This document shows, piece by piece, positions 24,401-36,400 of a DNA stretch of 64,000 nt (position 1 is the first letter of the stretch; each line of letters begins with the position of its first letter). The DNA comes from Aldrovandia affinis. Its lineage: Eukaryota > Chordata > Actinopteri > Notacanthiformes > Halosauridae. Position numbers and translations under genes: made by a program. The stretch lies in NCBI GenBank assembly GCA_029706075.1, contig JAINUG010000394.1, positions 124,001 to 188,000 of the forward strand, written 5' to 3'. The notes beneath the pieces are model-generated. The model worked only from the letters and a program-made list of their open reading frames with translations, was not told the DNA's origin and ran no database searches.

Positions 24401-27400
24401 ATTTTAAAGAAGAATTCCACAAAAGTGCATGTACAGTATGTGTCAATACTGGAAAATGGTAGGAAGGAAATCCAGCATCAAAAAACTATCTTTCGGGGCC
24501 TCGGATAGCGTAGCGGTCTAACGCACTCGCCTTGACTGGTGCTTTACAAATGTGAACTGCCTATTGGGGGCAGCGCTGTCCGCCCCGCAGGGTTCGACAA
24601 ACCCGAAGTAGGTGCCAGACTGGCAAATAGAAGGCCTAATTTGGGAGAAAAACTGGAAAAATATTTTAAACAAATGAATTTTTTTTTTTAATAATAATTA
24701 GACCCCGATTAATTAATTACAGGGGGCATTTTAAGCATTTTGCTCCAGTCCGCTCAATGCTAAACATGTTGCAGGGAGGGGCAGAGGGTGAGCCGACATG
24801 AACTCGCCAAGAGAGCGGGGCAGAAAGGGTGTCTCTAACAAAGTAACCAACTCAGGCTGGGCAAGTTCCGTGGGAAGACAGGCAGTGAGTTTGTGACACA
24901 ATTTATGGGGAAAGGGCAAAGGTCCTTTGCACTATCATATTCTAAAAATAAATAGAAGGCTAAAATAATTTTGCTGCTACTATTAATTTGGGAGAAAAAC
25001 TGGAAAAAATATTTTAAACAAATGAATTTTTTTATTTTTATAATAATAATTAATAAGCCAGGGAATACAGACAGATTGTTCAAATGAATAGCACCTCACA
25101 TTACAGAGGGGAAATCAAGTGGTTCTAATGAATAGTACCTCGCACAGTGCAGAGGGGAATTCCAACAGGCTATTCTGGCTCAGCTCAAGCCGGACCAGGT
25201 GCTCCAGATGCTGCTGGTCCATCAGGCAGCTCAAAGAGTCCAGTTCGTTCCCTGATAGGTCCAGCAACCTGATGCGCTCTTTGTCTCCCCCCAGGGAGCC
25301 TGACAGCAAGGGGCTGTCCACTGACCCCAGAACAGGGGAATAATTGCCTGACAAAGGAATGTTGCAGAAGTTGACCTTAAATACTCCACCTCCACTCCAT
25401 TATCTCTGATTATGACTACAAATGATATTCAACCATATTCAACTTTTAAGGTAATTATTTAACCTGCATATCCAATTATAGACTGGAATGCACTTTTAAG
25501 TTGTGTGCAAAAAGTTAAGAACCCCAAGGAAAGTGTTTAGTTTGACATACCAGGTACTCTGTCGGGGCTGACGTAAGGATGTAAATGCTTTGCATGTCCA
25601 ACCACACACTTTCCATTTTATCACCTCATAAATCTTTCCCTTTACAAAATGACATTTTACAGAGTATTTAGAAAATGACATTTTACAGAGTATTATCTGT
25701 GGCCTCACTGACCTCTTTGGTTTGGAGATATCCTCAAGCATCTCCGCTGGCGAAACTCATTTGGTTCTGAATCTGCGTTTCCTCCCTGTAGAGTCAGAAT
25801 ATAGGACCTGATCAGCTTTATAACAAAAGAATGAATGTAAGGAAACAGTACCAGGTTAAAGCTCACCTCTGCGCTCACATGTCTGCGACGCCCTTGCTGT
25901 TGGCTCACTAACAGCCCGCTCAACTCTTCAGACGAGTAACAATGGGGGCTCTTCAAGCGAGGGAGTCCATCACTTCCTGTTCAAATCAAAGCACTTCCTG
26001 TCAGGTCACTCAAATCAAAGTATTAACTATCAGGCAACTTACATTAAAGGGGGCATCGCAGTGGGGGGGAAACTATGTCACCATAGCATGACAGCACACT
26101 GCAATCAATCAATCAATCAATCAATTTCTAAGAAATATTTTAAAAAAATGTAAAGCCAATGTGAGACAAATCTGTAACATTATTCCCTGACCCCTTCATT
26201 GGTTGTGGTATTCACACTTGTGCACACTTACCGTCGCTCTCAAATTCCTCACTCAGGAAGACCAAGCTGTCGTCCGGGGAGAAGAGGCTGCTATCGTCAC
26301 TGTCGTCAGAGATGTACCCAGAGGAGCAGGCGTCTGCCATCTTCCTTTGAGAATGAACCCTCCTTCTCTGATAGGACGACACCTGCTTGGCCAGCAACAC
26401 ACCTTTACCTGCACATAGGACAAAGGATTTATTCTGAAACCTGTATTTGATGCGTTTATTTGAATCAAATTCTTGATTTTTAGCAGGGTGTTGATTATAC
26501 AGTAGGTTGTGTTAGGAACCTGTCCTCTTTATATACATTGTATTGTACTATATGTAGTAGTTTTCTGTACCTGTTTTAATAATGCCTAAATATTTTATCT
26601 CTGCTGCTTCAGGCAAGCTAATTTCCCTCTCAAATTATACACATTTTCTTCTAGGCTAAAAGACCTAGACTAGTTGTGTGAACTGTCAAAAAATAAGCTT
26701 CTGAATGAACTGCATGAGTGCATAACCACAGGAAGGGGAGGCACTACAAACAGCACTCACTGGTCATTCTCCTAAGGCTGGAAGACCTGCGCTCGGTGAA
26801 CAGGGGTTTCAGCCAGGAGGCCTCGATGTTCCCCAGGCGAAAGCCCCCAGGCAGAGGGCGCTGTTGTTCAGGTCCAGCCCCAGCTTCCCCAGCAGCAGAC
26901 TGACCACAGGACCGTCCCGCCTGCGGACGCTGATGCTCAGGGCGCTGCGCAGGTGCTGCTCATGGGTCCCGCTGGCCAGCAGGAGGTCCACCAGCTCCAG
27001 TGGACCTCCCTTTTCACACACCTGAAACATACAGTTAATATCACACACCTGAGTCACACATCTGAGTTACACAGGTAATGCCACACACCTGAGTCACACA
27101 GGTAATATCACACTCTCACACACCTGAGACACAGGCAATATCACTCTCTTCCATACCCAAGATATACAAGCAACATCATACATTTCACACAAACTAATAG
27201 CATTACAAGATTCCCTGCTAGGGCTGGGTATCGAATTTCGATACTGTTTAGGTATTGATTGAATCAGGTCGATACCATCGACCATCAAAACATGTGAAAA
27301 TGTTAGATGGCAGGTTCTGACACTTTTCTCTAACAATTTTATTTTTTATTTAAACCTACGTTAAAAAAAAAACTCCTTTTCTAAACCTCTTCTCACAGCC

Positions 27401-30400
27401 AATCTCTATTAGGGAAGGCTATGTACCTGTGAGTAAACAACGGACAGCACCTAACCGCGCTTGAGCAATGTCACAAAAGCGATCTAAGGTCTGGCTTCAC
27501 TTTACAAAGGTTGATAAAAAACAAAGTGACATGCAATAATTGCAAAAAGATTATAATCGTGAAGGATGGTAATACTAGCAATATGATGAAGCACCTTATA
27601 GTACACGGAACGAACATGAGGCGGGAGAACTGCATCGTATTTGACTGCAAAATAAAAACATTGTCCTCCTCAGCCTCAATCACAACACAATGACAAACGA
27701 TGATGATGGTGACGTCGAGGGGATATCACGTAATGAATCGCCTGATTCAATTGGATACTTATTTTTTTTTTTCCCAAGCCACGCGGAGCCGCAACATAAG
27801 GCTGAAAGAGCCGCATGCGGCTCCGGAGCCGCAGGTTGCCGACCCCTGCTATAGGCGGTCATCTGACATTAGCCAGTCTAACGTTATTTGCTGGTTAATG
27901 GTAGCTAGCTAGCTTGCTAAGTTACTTATTGAGAAGTACAACTAAAATTGACAAATGTTTCCAAGCTAACGTTAGTTAAATCAATCATGATGAATGTTTC
28001 ATAACTAGTTCTTTACATTGAATCATACATTTTTCTTAGCTAATTAACTGTAGTCATTAGCTTGATAGCTAGCTAAGTCAATGTTACTATTTCATGTAAA
28101 GGTCCCCCTACCACCCCCGCTGAAAGCATCTCCCGCCCTCGTGTGGTAGTTATGCCAGCAAAACATACACCATTTGAGTTGGCAGCTAGGACAAAAATGT
28201 CTAAAGAGAAAAAAGAAGAGTGCCACAGAGCTGTGACCAACTTTATAGTAAAGGAGTTGTAGCCTCCTCCTCTATTGTGGAGGCTGTAAACCAAATGTTG
28301 CAGTTGCACTTTATTTGTTTTATTTTGTGTTGTCCTATTCAAAGGTTAGGTTACACATTGTTGCCTTTTTTGTCATCTCATTAGAGAGATCGTTCTTCAA
28401 ATTTATAATATTTGACATTTATAAGAATTATTTAATTGTATTAATTTGTAAAAACAAATGGTATACAATGGGAGGGAAAATGTGTAGGCTATTGGATAAA
28501 TAAATGTGCTTTCATTCACACACTACAGGTATCGAAAAAAGTATCATTCTGGTATAAGTATCGAATTCAAAGTATTGGTATCAGTATAGAAAATTTAAAA
28601 ACAATACCCAGCCCTATTCCCAGCACCCTCACCTGGTAAATGAGAGACTCTGTCTTTGTTTTCCTGTTGATGTCAGCTCCCAGGTGTATCAGACACTCTG
28701 CCATGTTGATATCACCATCTGAACACGCCTTTTCCAACATAGTGTATCTGATGTCACTGTCGGCAGCCATCTTGGAGAGGCACAGACAGCTCACCTTGTG
28801 GAGCTGAAATATGCCAAGAAAAACACACTGGACAGTGTAATGAAGGTTCCTCCATATTATCGCCAGACGATAATAATGGGCGACTTCAATTACCCCTCTA
28901 TCAATTGGGAGATAGTGACAGGTCAGGGCAAATGTGAAGAGGAGTTTTTAGATATGGTCAATGACTGCTTATTGGTACAGTCTGTTACTCAGCCTACGAG
29001 AGGGAAATCAATACTGGATCTGGTTTTGTGTAACAATCCTGATCGAATTTGCAGCACAGAGGTAGGAGAACCAATAGGGGCAAGTGACCACAGTGCAGTT
29101 ATTTTTGATATTTTTTGGCAAGTTAAGACAGCCTCCTCTAACTCTCGAATTTTTCATTTCAGATGAGCTGACTTTAACAAAATGAGAGAGAATTTAAGTA
29201 ATATAGATTGGGTAAAACTTCTAGATTGCAGAACTGTGAATGAAAAATTGACTATATTTAAAAGGGTTATTGTAGATGTACAGTGTAAATTCATCCCCAA
29301 AGTAAGGAAAAATAGGATGAAAAAACAGTCTCCGCAGTGGATGACTAAATCTTTACGGGTGATTTTGAGGCAAAAGAAACGACTGTATAGAGTATATAAA
29401 AAGGATAACTCAGAGAGAAACAAGTTAGATTATTGTAATATGTGGGCTAAGGCTAAAAAGGAAATAAGAGCAGCTAAAAGGCGGTTTGAAATTAAAATTT
29501 CCCAAGATGCAAAAAGTAACCCTAAGAAGTTTTTTCAATATTGTAGTAAAAAAAGGAAAATTAAGGATGAGGTTAAGTGCATTAAGAATAAGGAAGGAAC
29601 TTTGGTTTATAATAATAAGGACATTGCAAACACACTAAACAGTTACTTTGTGGAGAGCTTTACTAGAGAAGAGGTTATAAATATGCCTAAATGTATAGAC
29701 AAGTTACGGAATGTTTTGGAGGACTTTGAGATAAGGGATGTAGAAGTACTACAAAAACTACAAAAACTTAAGACAAATAAGGCAGCAGGCCCGGATGGCA
29801 TATATCCCAGAGTACTCAAAGAACTTGGGGAAATTATATATAAACCATTGACAGATATTTTCAGTCAATCCATAATCACTGGAGAAATACCAGATGACTG
29901 GAAGCAGGGTAGTATAATTCCAATATATAAGAAGGGGGACCGTACTGACCCAGGGAACTATAGGCCTGTCAGTTTAACTTGCATCACATGTAAAATGCTG
30001 GAATGTATTATTAGGGATAAGTTGGAATCATTCTTGAAAAATAATAGTAGTTTAAGGGAGAGCCAGCATGGATTTCTCAAAGGGAGGTCATGCCTAACAA
30101 ACCTCCTGGACTTTTTCGAAGAGGCTACAAAGTGTGTTGACCTGAACCAGGCTTATGATGTTATATATTTGGACTTTCAGAAAGCATTTGACCAGGTACC
30201 ACATGAGAGGCTCATTGCTAAAATGAAATCAGTAGGAATTGTAGGAGTAGTTTCACAGTGGGTTAAAAATTGGCTGCAAGGCCGAATACAAAGAGTAACA
30301 GTAGGTGGGGCCGAATCTGACCTCGGTGCTGTGGGCAGTGATGTCCCGCAGGGATCGGTGCTGGGACCTCTGCTCTTCCTTATTTACATAAATGATCTGG

Positions 30401-33400
30401 ATATGGACATTAGTAGCAAAATAGTTAAATTTGCAGATGATACTAAACTTGGGGGTTTGGCAAACAGTTTGGAATTGACTAAAGTAATCCAAGATGATTT
30501 AAACAAAATCCAAAAATGGGCAGATACATGGCAGATGACGTTCAATATTGCTAAATGTAAAGTTATGCATGTGGGAAATAAAAACATTAGACAGGAGTAT
30601 TTTATGGGAGGAGAAAAGTTAGTAGGTGTTCAATTTGAAAAGGATTTAGGAGTTGTAGTTGATCAAAGCCTATCTGCATCAAAGCAGTGTGCTACAGCAG
30701 TGAAAAAAGCCAACAGGATGCTGGGATACATAGCAAAAAGTATTGAGTATAAATCAAAGGAGGTTATATTAATGTTATATAATGCCTTTGTCAGACCGCA
30801 CTTAGAATACTGTGTGCAGTTCTGGGCACCGCACTACAAGAAAGATATTGAAGCTCTTGAAAAAGTCCAAAGAAGGGCAACTAAACTGATACCTGGTATG
30901 AAAGGTAAAAGTTATGATGATAGACTTAAGGCACTCAATCTATTTAAACTTAGCAAACGCAGACTTAGGGGGGATTTGATTGAGGTTTTTAAATTCCTAA
31001 AAGGGATTAACAAAGTAAAATACCAAAGATTTTTAAAGATAAGTGGGGTCAGCAGAACAAGAGGCCACAGGTGGAAATTAGTTAAAGGCAAATTCCGCAC
31101 AGATATTAGGAAGTTTTTCTTTACACAGAGAGTTGTCAATGCCTGGAACAGCTTGCCAGGTCAGGTAGTAGAGGCAGAAACGCTCGGGCTATTCAAGGCC
31201 AGGCTAGATGTAGTACTAGATGTTCTTTAGATTAGGACATGATGAGCCAAGATGGGCCGAACGGCCCGTTCTCATCATTATGTATTCTTATGTTCTTATG
31301 TTCTTATAATAAGTGTTCCCTGGCATTCACTCACTCACTCACCGGGTCAGTGCGCTGTTCAGCTCGGCCTGATTTCAGCTGGAGGAAGAGCTCACTGTCA
31401 AACGCCTCCCTCTCCAGTTCCAAGGCTGCAGCTGAACAGGTGTCCAGCAGCTTCCATGCCACTTGGAAACCCTGTGGAGTGGAGCACATTCTCAGATTTA
31501 TGCCCAAATTCCCAATGTGGCCATTATTGACACGTATTCAAAAAAACTTACCTTTGGAATCTTTTAAAACCTTTTTTTAAGGCTATCATTGTAAAGAAAT
31601 AAAAGTAAGAAAAGCAAACCATCACAGAATCAGTAGTAAAACAGTGTCCTCACACACCCACCTTCAGTTGTATCTCTGCATCCTCTCTGTATTCCCTCAG
31701 AGTGTGCACAACAACAGAGGCCAAAACGGGGACAATCATTCTGGATAAATTCTTCTTGGCGATGAGGTAGTGAAGCAGACTCAGACCCCAGTAGTGTATT
31801 TCTGAATGTTTAAAATGGTTCAAAGGTTAAAAAACAGAACTGGTCTGACGAGCTACATTCAATCCCGATGGTTCAGAAAAAAATCCTTTGCCGTTTACCT
31901 CTCTCTCCAGGGAACATCTGGAGCGTGTGCAGAACTGTGTCTATTGCCCCCTGCTGGCACATAAGGTCCACAGCACCAGAGCAGTCAGCCAGTGCAGTGA
32001 GAACTCTCAACCCACAATCTTGGATATCCAGGCTGCTGATAAACTGGATGGGAAAAGTGCGGGAATACCACTTAAACACGTTGAGGAGTAGAGAGGAAAT
32101 ATAGAACATGGTTGCAGGTTAAAGATATAGAAATGAATCAGGGGAACACGTTCCTACCCGGTTGAGGGCCTCCAAGAACACAGCGTGAGCGCCCTCCACC
32201 ACACACTGGTTCTTCAGCACCTTGAGGGAGATGTCCGCCGTGTCAGGGTCGGCCACCGAGACGCCGTGCTCCCTCAGTCTCCTATCTACGTCCCAGCCAA
32301 GCCAATAAATCAATCAATCAAATGCATACTCAGTCACACTACTGGAGAGTGTTCAAATGCAGTGAAATGTTTTGTGGAGGTGAAGATCAAACATGTTACA
32401 AAACCTGTATCAACTTTTAGTGAGCATTTATGTGGATAAATGAGGATACACTTGCACACAAGGCAAGGCAAAGAAGGAAGAACCCTACCCCACACTACGC
32501 TGCAACCACTTCGGAAGCAACCACACGCTCAGAGGACAGTACATAAAGCTGACAAACATCCCAGGCAACAGTTCGGATAGTCATTATATAATGAATGCAT
32601 CAACATTGTGTTTTATTAAACTCAACAGGTTAACTAGTTAGCTGTTTAAACGAACATAACGTTATTCACCAAAACGCTGCGAATCCATTGCGCAAACTCG
32701 CTATTCATGTGTACACACACATAGTACCCTTTGCCCTTTTCGGAGTATCATTACAATAGATTGTGTGTCTTTCCGTGTCACTTCGATGTCCCTTTGTTAA
32801 AGAGACAAAGCACGCAAACGGTGGTTACTCCACGTGGTCAGTTTCAGTGCTTTGCGTCTCATACATTTAACCAGCAAACATTCCTCAACCATATACACCC
32901 CTTTTCCTCATTTATTTATTTTCATCAATCCAATGTTAGCTTCCCTTTTCATTTCTTGGTTTCTGTTGATTTTGTTATGTTTAATAAATATTATTTGTTA
33001 AACATTGAGTCTCTTTTGATGTTATAGAAACATGGGAATATAGGCAAAATAGTCCATTTCCAACTCCAAAATTATTCACACTTGTGTATTGTCAATAGTT
33101 GTAGCTTTGATTTAAAGTTTGAAGCATACATATATTCATAATCCATAAGTGAATAATCAAATGAGACTGATTATAATTATTCAATTTTATGAGACTGATT
33201 AAATATAACCTGGTGTGATAAAACTACACCTGGCCCCTACAACACTATTCCACCCTCTATACTACTGTATTCTCCTAGTGCAGACACACTCTTCTCTAGT
33301 CCAGAGATGAACATTGTCATTGTGAACAACAGGAAGTGAGTCCTAACTCTTCCTTGGGTCTGACAGGAAGTGACCTCGGACTCTTGTCAGGGTTCACCAG

Positions 33401-36400
33401 GAAGTCAACCCTGGCTCTTACCAGGGTTGAGGAAGGTCAGGCTGGCCCTAAGAGCCTCCAGCTGGACCTCAGGCAGGAAGTTGTGGGTTTTCATTGCCCT
33501 CAGGATCTCATTCATGGCCATGGTGACCTCATCCAGACTCGCCGTTCTGAAAATAGCCATGTGACATGCATTTTTTGCATTTTAGACATATAGCAGATGC
33601 TCTTACAATAGGTGCATTTAAAATGGCAAGAATATATAACTTTACTGATCTCACAGCTAGAGCTAGAGATCAGTAAAGTTACATGCAGCATGCTTCCACA
33701 CAGAACACTGCAAAAGAGCACTGGATCATAGAGAACAGTACTATGTTATGGAGTACATTTACATAGAGCACTTTACCACAGAATGCACTTAGCACAGAGT
33801 GCAGTTATATAGAGAACCTAACCATAAAGGGCACATGGATAGAGCCCTTTACTATGGAGTACACTTATGTATGGTATAGAACACTTCCATAAACTTCACT
33901 TACAAGCAGAACACTACCATAGAGAACCCTAACACACTAACACAGAGATCATTCAGAAAGAATAGCCAATAACAGGTTGACACAAGATCTGAGGTAATCA
34001 GAGTTTCTTATCCCGTTTTGCATTAACATACAACCACAATCATACACCATGTCTAAATGCGTGGCAGCACCTACAAGACAGCTTGAAATATTGACAAATC
34101 AAATGCTGAAATACGTAAGTAAGTATGAGACATACCGTCTCTGGAAGAGTTTATGAAGCAGCTTGCAGGCACTTTCTGCAATTTCAGGGGAGGAGCTGTG
34201 CTTCCTCATCATTTCCAAAATGTTGATATGGATCCCATTGGACAACAACAGAGAAGGCATTTTACCTGGGGAACAGAGTCAGTAAGAATGTTAAGAACAG
34301 TTAGAAGAAGAAGTAAGAAGTAGGAAGAGGAAGCAGGAAGAAATCAACTCCAGACATAATTTTTTAAAAACAGGAACAGGGTTGTTTGCTAATGTTGTGA
34401 TACATTATGTGATGTTATGGATAACAAGTACATTCAATAACCTGATACTATACAAGTTCTATACTATACAATGACATAACCTGCATATATAATTTCATGG
34501 TCTTACTGTATAAGAGCTGTGGCAAGCATATCCTCTGGGGATGATATTAGGAATGTAGTGTGACAGCGAAAACAATGACAGGTCCTGACAGACAAACTGA
34601 CAGACAGATAAGGGGACTACAGCTAAGACTGTCAACCCTGACTCTGAAAGGCCTTACTGCCCCTCTGCTTAAGAGGTGGATTGTGTAGTCTACTGTGTGG
34701 CTCATCCTGTGGGTGGGTCAAATCAAACCCCTGCTGGTCAATTGGACACCCAAAGTCCGGTGGTATAGAGCTGCACATGAAGCGTCTTCCTCCGATTCAT
34801 GTCTGTGCAAGCTTAACTTGTGAACTTGTAACTTGCGGTGTGACAAGAAGCAGTGGCTGACATCAGTGTGTGCTTGTCTATGCTCTCCCGAATTAACAGT
34901 GGAGGTTGCATCGAGTGTGACTTAAGAAACGATTGGGCCTTCCAAATTGGGAGAAAAAAGAGAAAAAGCATTTCAACATTTTAAAAATAAAAAAGAGATG
35001 GATTGTGGGTAATGACTTAGTCATAGACTGCTGTCCTGTGCAGCCAACACTTTAAAGCCCAGAGATCAAGATAAACCCTGACTCTATGACCTGGCTCTGC
35101 TATGGAGATCTGGGCACCCTTGCAGAGGCCTCTGGAGGCCTGTGTGCGATTGGACTCACTGTTGTGGTTTCGATGAGTGTTCCCAGAGCCCTGGCGGCGG
35201 CCTGAAACACGCCCCATGAGCTGGAGTGCAGCAGCATGGCAGCCATCACCTGCCTGTGAACAGGTGTCCTGCAGGGGACAGAGAAGTGTCGACTTCAGAC
35301 ACGGGCGAGGCCCCAACTCTTCCTATTCCCACACAGCAATGAGCACACATTCATCAAATGCCGACCATGCCTCTACGTGGTCCTGACACGTGTGATGTTA
35401 GCATGGTCTCATTAAAAATAACAGTCTCTGCTGGAAACATTTTGCTGTTTCTGCAAAATAGTCCTCCCAGCAATGCAAATGCCTGTATAAAACTAATGAT
35501 GAATTGCATTAATAATGTACACAGCACCTTTCATGGATGTTAGATTTCTTTAGAATGTTGAGCATGGCAGCAACTTTGCACCAGAACACATCTTCTGAGG
35601 TGGAGAGGGGGGGATTTATTTTAAAATCTTCCCAATCACCCACAAAGGAATAAAATACTGACCTCCCATCTTGATCCCCAAAACTCTGGTGGAGCCGAGG
35701 GTCCTGCACCAGAAGGCTGTTTAAAGCCAAGCATGCAGCCTCCTGGTCACAAAGGGACAGCGACAGACAGTGAGATATCTATTCTGTGTAAAGTGTAAGA
35801 TGGCAGAACAGTGAGATATCAAGTCAGCATGTAAGACGACAGACTTTTGAAACATACGTGATTTTGGGTTTGATCAGTCCATCACTGGTACGTTAATGAA
35901 CTTAGTTAACCGGACAGATTATTGTTTGAGGAAGGGGTTAGCGTTTGAGGACATACTGTATATGTTGTGTGAATGACTGAAACATGGTCTGTGAGAGCTG
36001 GGTATACTGCACAGATACGCCATGTGGGGGCGCTGTGGACTTGCCTGAACCAGAGCGTCAGCTGTGTGGAACTCCAGTGCTGCACAGCAAGCATCTACCC
36101 AGGATAACTCCACCACCTCCTCCTCCCTCTCCTGCTCCCTCTCCTCCTCCTCTTCTGCAAGTCCCTTATTCTGCACTATTGTTTCAGCTGAAAGGGTCAA
36201 TTCAACAATATATTTGAACAAATGTGATATTTCTGTAATAGTGGTTATAATATATTGTTTTATTGAAATGCGTAAATATATTTATACACAGCCGACTGGT
36301 TTTGATCAAATATGATCATTCAAATTGGCTTTTTGCATCAGGTATCCAGTTTGAATAATGTGCACTTGTATGTGTGAGCAACAGTAAATGTTCCTGTGTA

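Noticed and set aside
24497-24600. tRNA gene
   Set aside because: A and B boxes are present but no cloverleaf closes, and the sequence continues into a SINE tail. The same applies at 40,545, 55,378 and 59,250.
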